Shown here: in pieces, positions 44,201 to 54,698 of the stretch
Position numbering within the stretch: position 1 is the stretch's first letter
Layout: the number at the start of each line of letters is the position of its first letter
Assembly (NCBI GenBank): GCA_963930655.1
Contig: OZ005621.1
Coordinates: forward strand, 19,269,001-19,333,000
Direction: 5' to 3'
Length of the DNA stretch: 64,000 nt
DNA from: Myrica gale
Taxonomy: Eukaryota > Streptophyta > Magnoliopsida > Fagales > Myricaceae
Position numbers and translations under genes: made by a program
Notes under the pieces: generated by a model
The model's database searches: none
Told to the model about the DNA's origin: nothing
What the model saw: the letters and a program-made list of their open reading frames with translations, nothing else

Positions 44201-47200
44201 CCCTTTATTCTAATACCTATCTAGCCCACACAATCCATAGGAATTTTGATCTATAAATGTATCATCATAGAAGAATCACCAATAACCACAGAACCTGTCA
44301 GATCCAAATAACTAGAGTCTAGAGATATGCTCTCCTAACACATCATGCAGCAGAATTCATAAATAAATGGAATAAAGCAAGCATTTGCGTACATGTATAC
44401 ATGCATATGTAGTAATCTATGTACATAAACATGTATCAACATATTATACAAAAAGTTCATGTAGAGATTTCTTAGGTACAACTTCAGGAAAAATGTCAAA
44501 TTTTAGACAAAAATTTGCTAATGCTTCATTTGTTCTCAAGATTATCCTTTTGAATCGCTACTCTCACTTTTCTATTTTTTTTCCTTGTAAAGTTTATCTA
44601 TGAGTTCTTATGGGCCCAGAGTATGGTCAGACATACTTTTTGCGTTTTTCAGATTTTTATGCATGTAAAGCCTAGTATGTGAAAACAAACGGTAAACCAG
44701 ATTTCCTCTGTAGCTACTCGTGTTCAGAGGTATACCAGAAGTATACAAGTGAGTCCCCTAAAGAATTACATTTGACTCTAGTCAATGAGATCTACCAAAG
44801 AATGGCAAGAAACATTGACAAACAACTTAGACCACTCAAACCAAAGTCATAGAAAAAGTTGTGCAGATAAGTCAATGCCATTATGGTGCGTTTATTTCTC
44901 TCTCCAAACCGTCCCTACGAGGCAGAGGCCTTTACAAATTGAACTGCTTCTGTGCCATCAAAACATTATTTCCCAACAAAAGACACATGAAGCACCTTCT
45001 CAGGCTGCACCAATTTGGCCCGAAATACCAAAAAGAGAAGGGACAAAACAAAAAGATGAAGGCCAAAGGTGTTTCTAACCATATAATGATGTAGCAAGTG
45101 ACCAATAGAGTCACCACGACATTAAGCTTAATGAATGATAGTATGCACTCGCACCTCACGAAGGCATGCCCAAAATGTGATGAATTGTACATGAAATCGA
45201 TGCTTCAAGTGTTCCAGGCCAAGCACCTCTAATCAGGCGCATGTTAAGCACAAAAGCCCAATATTTTTTGCCTAGTCCAGAACATGAAAAAAGAGTACCC
45301 TGGTCCCAGTATGATAATCATCTGTTAATTTAATTTATAAATATATTAGCCAGTCCTTTTAATGATGACGTGGCCTGCACTGAGGCGTTTGTTTACCCAA
45401 TATTTCGGGGTATGCAAATTTCGAGCAAGCCAAAACACATCAAATTTTCAACGTCTACACAAACACTCCAAACTTTTCACAAACCTTAATAAATATCAAT
45501 ATCTAAAAGATTCCCAAAATTTTGGGAATATTTCCCGAAATTTTGGCAAACAAACGCCACCTACGTGTCAGCTTTGCTGTATTTTCACATCACCTTCAGC
45601 TTTTAGATGATAAATAAGAGATGGTGGCACTCAGAAAGGAACAGATGGAACCAAAACGTTAACTTTAAGCCACCCAGGCTCTTGGCTTTTTGTGCTGCTG
45701 CACCTATGCTTTAATGAGCTCAGTGCCTTAAAGCACCTTGAACCTTTAATGACATCGTGAATGTCGGAATTTGAATAGGCTCTCAAAATTGAAATTAGGA
45801 AAACCAGCAAAGTCTATATATACAATTGTAATGATATGGAGTAAAACTAACCTGTGGAACTTCAGAAAAGTGTTCCATAAATATGACACTTGATCACCTA
45901 ATGAATGAAATGAGCTTAATAAATCATCCCTTGATAAGCAGCGAAGCAATTCCTCACTCCGAAGATCTACAGTACCATTTGCTTTCTTTGAAGGACAGAA
46001 GAAACCATTTAGTAAGCACGACAAAAGGGAATAAAACCAAAGAAAACTGATAAATAAAATGAAGAAGACTCTGCTGGATGAAATTAAGGACCTCAAAGCC
46101 ATTTTGTGCCTTGCCTGCACCCATGTGTGCTCGCAGGACAGAATTAAAAAGCCTTATATCATCCATTTTGGATATAAAATCGGTCAAATCAATAGCCTCC
46201 TCAACTGCTCTGCTGAGTTTTTGGAGCTCTTCCAGCAAAATGTCACGAGCAGTTAATAGTGCTTTAACAAGCATGATCTCCTTTAGATCTACAGAAACCA
46301 CCTGAATAAAAAATTCAAAAGTCAGTGCTCACAAGCGACAAAATAATATGTCCATATGCCTCATAGTATATTTATTAAAGCCTATTTCCTATAAAAATTT
46401 GACCATCCGGACTTTATTTTTGAGAGGTTCCCACTCCTTGTGGCATAAGGCGAAAAGCTATTCAACCTTATGGCAACACTCCATCTTACCAAAACTTTCT
46501 GCTTTCTTTTTTACTTTTCTTGTCCAGCAATATCATACAAGCATGACATATGTGCAGCGGATGATTGTGTTATTTGAAGCCCTTAGGCAAAGCTCCTGAT
46601 CATAATGATGCAAAATAAGCTTCCAGTTGTCAAGTTGGATCCAAATTCCAGCTATTGCTTATGAAAGTGAGGAATTGTTCAAGGAACTAGGACCAAAGCT
46701 GTACCAGTACAATATACAGTAACAAACACATCCACCTCCATGCATAGAGGAGACATACCTTAAAAAACACACAAACACCCAGTATTGACAGCAAACACAT
46801 TGTCATGATGGAATAGATTGCACCAGACGCCTAATAAATTTTGTGAAAGAAGCAATGAACAAGAACAACATTTTTTTTTATAAGTGAACAAGAACAACAT
46901 ACAAAGATACAAACTGATATGAATGAGCAAACATAGATAAAGCCATGTTGCTAAAAGCCCGGTTAAAGTTCCAGTAAAATAATACAATGTTTGAAAACCT
47001 ACTTGATTTGACCCAGCAAAACCATGACCAGCATCATCTTCAGCAGAGGAGGAATCACTGAAATAGATCAACTGACCCGGTTACTACAGCAAACAACTTT
47101 AACAATTAGTTAGAATGGAACTTTTACCAATGAAGTACCCAAAGAAAGGGAAAAGAATGGAATGTTACGGTGACCAGGCTATCTTTTTCAGAAACTAGAT

Positions 47201-49309
47201 TATGTGACAAACCTGGGTACCTTCAGTGGGGATGTGGAAGAACCCGCTTTCAGTAGACTCGTGTGTATGCTTACATCAACAACCACAGCATGGAAAGCAT
47301 CAAAATGAACAGGGCAATAAGAATGCAAGCCGAGAAGAGCTTTAGGAGGAATTCGAAATTCATGCACTGAAGCAGGGGAAGCATCAACAGAAGCCAGTAT
47401 CGAACTACACAAATGAATAATAATCAAAGCCAATATTAATTTCCAACTGGATTTTGAGCATATAATATCAGGACAAAAGCAAACTATTTAATACTTTCAA
47501 CACACCCTTTTCCCATTACTGGAGCATACATAAGCTCAAACTTCAATATAACAGCAGATGTGGGTGGACCCTGCATAATAGCCAAGACATAAAATGAACG
47601 GGATTAGATATTAGAGGCCAAAAGGAACTAGAAACAACTAACCAGATTTGACAATCAAACAAAATTCTTTTTCTTTTGCTCTGTTAATCTATATCTCGAA
47701 GACTGGAGTTAAAGATCTTCCAAAGGTGAGCTTCATGTACCCACTGATGCTCCAATAGTGATTCCTCCCATTGATATCCAAGGATTCATTCCCATTTCAT
47801 CAGTAGCAGAGGGTTTAGCTATTTATATATCAAGACCGCTGCACACATATTAGGACCACTTCTAATAGGACAGAGTTTGGCCAGTCAAGATGCCAACCTT
47901 TTTAAGGGGCAAGCTACTGCCATGTGGTTTATCTACTTACCTCAAATTCTGTTTTATACTTGAAGAGAATGTCATCCACCCTCAACATTTTTCAATCACA
48001 CCCCCAAATAGGCATGCACATACACATATTAATGGACATATCAGATTGTAACTGGTACTTGGAAGTGAATCTGATCCTGTAAACATTCTTTTATCTGCAC
48101 AAATTCATATAGAGAAAGAAGGAGAGGGGCACTACCTCATAGCTGCCAAGAGATAGATTGAATGAGACCATGATTGATAAAAGAACATCCTGCCTTGCAT
48201 ACTTGATCCGGAAAGGCTGAGTTGTGAAACTGTTTTCTGTGTCATCAATCCTCCATACTCCAAGAAGGTCACCAGAACCCAGATCAGGGGCTACACCTCA
48301 AACAAAAATTATTCTCTCTTAGTCCTTAGCTCATCTAGAAAACAAAATATCAAATAGCCCAAGCTAGCAGGAATATTTTCATTTTACTGGAGGAAAAAAA
48401 TTTCCAAGTGTAACAGAGTATCTAATAAACGAAAATCATTGGAAAGTCTTTAAATTTCTTGAAGAACTCCTCAGAAAAATTCAGGACCATCTACGTACTT
48501 CTTCAAGACTACTAGGAACTGAACTCATCTGGCTAAGAATCCACATGATAAACTAAAAGATTTGACCACCCAAACTAAGATTCCACAGAAAAATATCAAA
48601 CAACGATTTCTTTAAAAGTTAAATCTCCAAAAGTCAAATTAGATATTGAAATCCGAAAGACACATGTCTGCTTTTTATGACCTTCCTTGATAGCATCAAA
48701 CACCATAGCTTCAATTGTTAATTAAAATTTCGAGGCCGGTTAATCGATTAATGACAGTGCTCAATCATGAACCAACAAACTCGAAAAATAGTTGTTTCAT
48801 AGCATATGCTTGCAATTGATGTATCCTTCCATGTCAAAAACAAACACACACGTGTGTGCGTGCGCGCGCGCGCATAGATTTATGAATATACATAAAATAA
48901 ATGTGTAAAATTGAATTCCTAAATAAAGCACCTTCATATTGAACAACTCTTGCCGGAGTTCCCAAAGAAGTATACTCGCTGTCTTCCCATCTGATGGTAA
49001 TCTTAATTTGATACCATCTGAACAAACAAGAAGCCAATGAGCAAAAGAGGAATTCATTTCAAAAGTATACTTAAAAAATCGAATAAATAGACAAAATGAG
49101 TTTGCATGAAGTGGTGGATTAATGAGACCATACCCTTGCTGAAAAAGGTCAAGATTGTGAAACCTATGAATGTAAATTGAGATTTCCTGTACAGTGTCCA
49201 ACATAGCCACCGGCTTCACCCTAGCCGGGCGGGGTTTTGCATCAGGCAACCTCTTTGTTGACCACCCCCTATAATTCAGACCATAGAACCACGCCAAACT
49301 CTGAAACAT
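41277..49309 (-). CDS. FAM135-like: FAM135/ZW18-type putative serine esterase (DUF3657 + DUF676)
   Basis: Fifteen exons were assembled on the minus strand: 49309-49134, 49017-48932, 48290-48136, 47570-47506, 47404-47213, 47057-47003, 46301-46092, 45985-45852, 43995-43806, 43662-43603, 43516-43262, 42536-42278, 42196-41991, 41847-41797, 41567-41277. They sum to 2385 bases, or 794 residues, with every phase consistent. The N-terminal half (PVAMLDTVQEISIYIHRFH onward) is DUF3657, likely lipid or membrane related. The C-terminal half is an alpha/beta hydrolase of the DUF676 lipase-like group, with FVHGFQ near 521-526, the nucleophile elbow GHSIGN (Ser about 601), YVSISGPHLGYLYSSNS, and AAHIEFLESD containing a likely catalytic His. 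Arabidopsis relatives are At1g09980 and At1g58350 (ZW18); no substrate is known to me. The exon ending at 43262 uses a GC donor. One intron carries a MITE. Confidence 0.92.
45384..45558 (+). repeat. MITE inside an intron of the FAM135-like gene
   Basis: The ends ggcgtttgtttaccc and (reverse) ggcgtttgtttgcc are inverted repeats. The interior caaacactccaaacttttcac matches the copy at 21463-21640 in the opposite orientation. It lies within the 1.86-kb intron 45851-43996 and leaves both splice sites untouched. Confidence 0.7.
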
Positions 49310-49312
49310 ACG

Positions 49313-49606
49313 TTACCAACTCTTGATAAAACTTGCATCCCTTCTGTAATCAATACTAGTTACAAATACCATCTTGCTTCGAGTCTCCAACTTTCCTTTC
49401 TGTAGCCCATAATTCTTAACTAAATCAAACGCACAGTTTCGAGCTTCACCTGACTGAGACACAAGAGCTTCACAATAAACAACAAAACTCTCTCTTTCTC
49501 TCCTCCCTCTCTCTCCCTCTCTTTCCACTCTATGAACTTCTTTTACAGGCTCTCCATCATCAAATGCATAGAAACCTCTAAACCTGAAACGTGGGTTGTG
49601 ACACAA
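49313..49606 (-). other. Possible upstream ORF in the FAM135-like leader
   Basis: A 97-codon frame starts at 49606 and stops at 49313, leaving three bases before the main start codon at 49309. It is Arg/Glu-rich in the middle because of a CT-rich leader (EREGERGRRERES), so it may simply be an open frame in the 5' UTR. If it is in the mRNA it would be expected to lower initiation at the main ATG. No family is recognised. Confidence 0.3.
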
Positions 49607-49609
49607 TCA

Positions 49610-51270
49610 GATGCAAGATTGAGAAACTAATGCATAGAAAGTTCACAAGCAATGTTGGGATATTCGAAGGAAGCACGATGTTCATTTATTTGCAAGACTG
49701 ACTACGCCAAAGGCAGCTTATCCAAATAAATAACAGTACAATGGAAGTTAAAAAGATGCACAATACGATTGCAGATAGACACAATGGAGTCCTGCTAAAA
49801 GGTGCCCTCGGGCAGGCATCAAGAAACACATGGAGCCGAAATCATGGTGGCTATTTTCCAAGTCATTCTACTATTATTCCTCAGATTATAAATAGATAAT
49901 AGACTTTCCCTTTAAGCCACAATTTCAATCAGTGGAACAAAATAATCACCTTTACATCCTTCAATAAATTTTACGTATATCTTGATCATTGTAAACAACA
50001 AACAAGTTTCGCATCTACCCTGCGGCCTTCACCTTTTGCCGGTTGTTATTGATCAAAGAATAGTTGGATCAAAATACTCCTCAGGCATTGTCCATCTTTA
50101 ACACCATAATCCTCAGACACTGTCAATCTTTGACACCATATTACACAAAATACTAATAAACTTTTTAACTATGCACTTCTCAGGAAAAATACAATTTGAT
50201 TTACAAGTATAATTGAATAACACTCAATGGATGCAACTGTAGACAGAAATCACTGTATTAACAGAGGTTCCCTACATGTTTAGCCATTGGACACTAATAA
50301 GATCATATGATATTTCCTCTTCGTTATCTAAAGCTACAAAAGAAACAGCTAATATTGAATCCACGAAGCAAAATATGCTTCTTAATTTATTTCGAACTAC
50401 TAACCATAACTTAATCTTAATCCAGTAGAGAACCTTAACTTCCATATCCCGTACCTTAAGAAGCTAAAAATGTTTTTTAGGAACTGCCTATCGAGCCACA
50501 TTGGTCTTTCAACATACCCTTAGACCTTGGCCAGCTTTCACGTTCTTTATAAAAATGTTAAACCCATCAATCAGAAAAAACACGGGTCAAGGGCCCTGTG
50601 TGCACAAAATCAGAACGGGTTGGGACTGTTTTAACATTTTTTTTGAAGTTTAACATGTATAGTCGAGCGGAATAAGAGGAAGCTAAAGGAGCAAGCAGAG
50701 AAATTGAAATCCATGAGATTTGGGAGAGCACGCTGAGCCAGGAAACTTTTTGGCGACATTTTTAGTAAAAATGGGTACCCCTTTATCATTTTCCTTACAG
50801 GCTGGAGTCGGGTAATTCGTGCATTAATTAACAATAGATCCTACCCTCCCAAATGCGATACAAATCTACATTACTAACTGCCGCCACTCAACTCCAGAGG
50901 CGCTAAACAGCCAGCCACGCCTCAAAGGAATTACCCATTCAATTTTTTTGCTGTTTAGATGGCATCCCGTTTCGAAAAAGCCTAAGAATTCACGTAGCGC
51001 AGTGGCAAAAACCTATAGAAAAAAGTGAGATGGGCATAAATCTTGCATCAAATTAAAAAAGAAAGCAATCTGACAAAAAAGGAATCACCAGTACTCCAAA
51101 CCGTATTAACCGTTAATTAATAGAGAAAAATTAACAGGTAAACGGGGAAGGAGACTGCAGCACACCACGTGGAGATCTGCTATTCGTGGAGGAGTTCGAA
51201 GCTTTTTGCAGCTAGGGTTCGTAGGTAGCTCAGGGAAAAGGAAAGGAAAAGATCTCGGAGCTGTACGGCA
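49610..51270. other. Spacer between divergent units; short tandem motif, no gene seen
   Basis: Upstream region of the FAM135-like gene. A unit of about 33 bases, ctcaggcattgtccatct then ttaacaccataat, is repeated at about 50081-50143. No coding frame stands out. Confidence 0.35.
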
Positions 51271-51273
51271 TCT

Positions 51274-51430
51274 ATGGCAGAAAGACTAGAAATGTTTCCT
51301 GATTCCTCCTCCTCTTCTAAATGGTTCTTTTCCAATGATGTCCTCAACGACAAAAGGCGTGTCTCACTCCGCGCGTTAAAGGCTAGGCGCTCAAAAATTA
51401 AACTGTCCGTCAAGGCGTCAACAGTCTCAG
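51274..51430 (+). pseudogene. Orphan first exon of an unrecognised gene
   Basis: An ATG after a leader-like sequence (gctagggttcg) opens a frame starting MAERLEMFPDSSSSS, with a basic stretch RALKARRSKIK, that reaches a strong donor, tcag|gtaaac, at 51430/51431. Beyond it the frame stops after a few codons, and the DNA turns into intergenic-looking gggccc-rich sequence. No continuation was found. It may be a truncated gene or a very short one. The antisense frame of 105 codons (51497-51180) is an alternative. Confidence 0.3.
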
Positions 51431-51982
51431 GTAAACCATCCTGAAGAGGCCTGGCCAGAGCGGAACGAGGGCTTTGGGTCTGTCTGGGCTGAGTCAAGTT
51501 GTTGATTTTCGATCAGCCCAAATACACCTTCATTTGACTTTGAGTGTATTATTGGGCCGCAAGGCAAAAGGAGGTTGATTACCTTAGGCCCAAGCTTAAC
51601 TGGGTTGGAGATACCATCTTCTTTCGGCCCATATGAGAAAATAGTCCAGTAAGGGCCTATTTCTAAAGGCCTCGTCTCTAAAAGAAAAAGATATTCAAAA
51701 TAGAGTATCTTTTAAATTAGACCCGTAAAGTCACGTCAAGCGTTAAAAGAATCTCTTGCAAGTGTCAATCTTGTGCCTAGAGTTACTCCGTGGAGACCAT
51801 TACTCATCGGGAAACGTTGGGCATCCCGCCGGCTGACGTGGAGCGGGGCCCAGCACTTGTACTGTGCACCGGTCGGTTCTTCCAATTTTTTCCCTTTTAA
51901 TTTTACACCGGGTTAAATAAAATTTTTCGTCCCTCCTCAAACGTCATTCTCTCTCCTCATTTGCTTAACCCTCATTTCAAAC

Positions 51983-52199
51983 ATGAATTCTCCTTCTCGA
52001 GCTCTTTTACTCCCTCAGACAAAGACAACTACCTCCTCAACTGTGGCTCACCCACCAACTCTTTCTCGCAGATTCAACCAAAGCCGGTTCGGATTCCCTT
52101 TCAGCAGGCCAATCCATTTCGGTCCTAAACCAAAACCCACCTCGAAATTCACCAGCAGTTCAGGCTACAAATTCAACATCAAGAAAAATGGGACACACT
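51983..52199 (+). CDS. Possible first exon of a plastid-targeted protein, unrecognised
   Basis: The frame MNSPSRALLLPQ onward is rich in Ser, Thr, Pro and Arg with almost no acidic residues, the composition of a chloroplast transit peptide. It reaches a good donor, acttg|gtacgt, at 52199/52200. Downstream exons were not identified, and the 2.5 kb that follows is largely non-coding with tandem repeats. It could be a real short gene, or a fragment. Confidence 0.35.
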
Positions 52200-53329
52200 T
52201 GGTACGTTTCCATTTCTCTCCCTTTGTAGCTCGAGATTTTGATTTAACTTCAGCAAATTTTAGTGTTATGGTTAATGGGATTTTGATCCTAAGTTTCTTT
52301 ACTTCTTGTATATGCATATTTAACTAAATACAATGTGAAAAGGATAGAGGAAAAACATAAAATTAGATGTCTTACTCCGGTAAATTTATAGGTCTGGGAG
52401 AGAATCTTGTGGCTCTTCATCCCACAAATGAAGTGAGTTAAATGTACCTGAAATTTGATAGAATTTGCTTGAGGGAAGCTGCTTCCTATAATTAGGATAT
52501 TGGACTGTAGTTTGAGATCAGGAACAAGAGGAAGAATGAAAGTGCCAGAGCATCTATTTTGAAAAGGAAAATATTATGGTCCAGAATAATTGAAAAGTAG
52601 ATGCTTTATTTGCTCCCCGTATAGCAAACCAAGGGGCATCAATATGTTCAGAAAGCATTCATGCTCTACGAGTATGTTTTTGCATCACCAAGGGCTTCAA
52701 TGTCGAATCTTTAAAGCATCTAGATGTCTCTCATTTTGAGAGGTTTGGTGGGATATAGTGCTCCTTACTTTGGGTAACTGACAACCCAGAAGGAAGAATT
52801 ACTTAAATTATATATTTGGCACAAGTGTATCTGTATCTAATAAACCAATGAAAAGCTTAGTTAGTTTAAAGACCACTGGGGTACTTCAGAAAAGTGTGGG
52901 AAGTTCATGATCGGATCCTCTGGTGTTCAAATTGTTTAAAAGCATCATAATATTTCTCGCAGCAAGAACCAAAAGGAACTGCCCTGCTGCCTTTTAGGGG
53001 ATCATCTTTCAGATTTTGAATATTATTCTGAGTATTGCTCTCTAGTGTAGTAAAGTCATTGAGAAGAGAGACATTTTTATTTCTACATCATCTTCATCTT
53101 GGATAATGCTATGATGTGTGGATTCCTTTCCCCTTCCCCCTAATTAACCAAGATAATATATATATATATATGTGCGTCTTTGGTGTGCTAACACAATGAG
53201 AGTGTATATCATTCTTTTCTGTTAAATTTTTGGAGATAGTATGCTTCTTTGGGTGCTATGATCATGTGAGCTTGAGAGTTAGGTAATGTTTACAGCATTA
53301 ATCCTGATCTCTGTTCGACCTTGTTATCA

Positions 53330-53413
53330 GGAGATGTAACTAGAGTCAATGGGCAGCTGGTAGTTTCTCGTGCTTTTGGAGATAAGAGCCTTAAATCACA
53401 CTTTTGGAGTTAA
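53330..53413 (+). pseudogene. PP2C phosphatase exon fragment
   Basis: Following an acceptor-like ttgttatcag, the frame reads GDVTRVNGQLVVSRAFGDKS and on through LKSH, then stops after three further codons. This is the conserved RVNGQLAVSRAFGD block of plant clade F-type protein phosphatase 2C. The flanking motifs (DGHGG, GDSRAV) and the downstream Asp motifs are absent in this interval, so it is a lone exon remnant of a host gene. Confidence 0.7.
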
Positions 53414-53439
53414 GGAAAGCTTACGACAGTGAACTGGCC

Positions 53440-54690
53440 AATTCTCTGGCAGTTCAGCTCATGGGTGGCTGGTTCATTTTATCCGGTCCTGATTTTAAAT
53501 GCAGTTGTCAGGAGATACGAACCTCATGGGTGGCTGGTTGACTTTTTTCCGAGTTTGTTGTGCAAGTTGAGTTAATTTGGTGAAATTAGTGTGTAAATAT
53601 TGATGGATGGCACACTACCATTGGAATCATTGTCTAAACTATGCAGTTATTGAATCAGCTTAATAAAATTGAATTAGGTATTTACTGATAGTCTGTCATC
53701 TAGAAAATGATAGTGCGAAGGAAATGAAGAGTAATGGGATTCATGTTTGAATGAATATGCAGGCAACTGAACTGTGAATGCATGTCAGTGGACAGAGTGG
53801 TCATTGTTGGTTGACTATAATATTATCTAGTTTGCCTTATGCAATCAATGGACAGTGAGTTTGCTTTTGGGGCAGGTACCATATATAATCTTACGATCTA
53901 CAGTGCAAAATCTGCTAAAATACCATATCGGTTGTGGTGCATGGACTGAGATATTATGTAATTTTTTGGTCTAATTATATGGTAGAATTCAGATATTATG
54001 ATATTATGTAATTTTTTGGTCTAAAATACCATATCGGTGTCGGTTGTGCTGGTTTATATCTGGAGAAGGAAAGACAGAGTCTGCAAGTGCAGCTTTACAT
54101 CGATACAATGAAATAACAGTATACGTAATCATGGCCAGTACTGCTGTGCATCAACTTTTGCGGGTACTTGGAAAATTTGAGGAGTGGGGCTTTCTGGCTG
54201 TTCATTTAAAGTGGTGTACTGCTACTGGATGAGTAGCGTTTTGTATGCTGCTTGTGGACACAAGAATTTGCCTTTTCTAGTTAATTCCTATCAGTTTCTG
54301 AAACAACAAAATGTTATGGTATGTGTATGAAGGCTTCATCATTGTAAACCAGTGTTATCATTTGGACTGAGTGCTGTTAATCTATCTTTTTGCACGGTAC
54401 AGTGAGTTGCAAAATTACTAATGCAAATAGTTAGAAGTTGTAAGTTCTTTTTTTCCTTACTATTTGTATGCAAAATTTCCATTGGGTTTGAGCTTCAGAG
54501 GGTCTGCCCACCTTTTAAAATTAATAGGAACAAAAGCACTTCCATTCATAAGGCTTAAAACTTAAACTTTGTCACCAGGCAAAATAAGGAGAACTTAAAC
54601 TTATAATTACTTTTTTTATAAGTAAAGAACTTAAACTTATAATTACTGGGTGAAGCTGATGAATTTTAGTAGTTAATCATCTTAACAAGG
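53440..54690. repeat. Spacer with several short direct duplications
   Basis: The phrase ctcatgggtggctggtt is repeated near 53459 and 53523. The phrase attatgtaattttttggtct occurs twice between 53953 and 54025, next to repeated accatatcggt. The phrase gaacttaaacttataattac appears twice near 54591-54647. No gene is supported; the 62-codon frame at 54044 matches nothing that I know. Confidence 0.5.
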
Positions 54691-54698
54691 GTTATAAC

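Noticed and set aside
46760-46833. Extra exon in the FAM135-like gene (hydrophobic ASGAIYSIMTMCLL frame)
   Set aside because: It has acceptable splice-like ends, but skipping it joins 47003 to 46301 in phase, giving the expected family sequence and length.
48841-48875. CA/CG alternating tract as a regulatory element
   Set aside because: It is a short purine-pyrimidine microsatellite in an intron; nothing else supports a function.
51180-51497. 105-codon minus-strand frame as a gene
   Set aside because: It is antisense to an exon-like plus-strand frame with a better leader and splice donor; I favour the plus strand but neither is firm.
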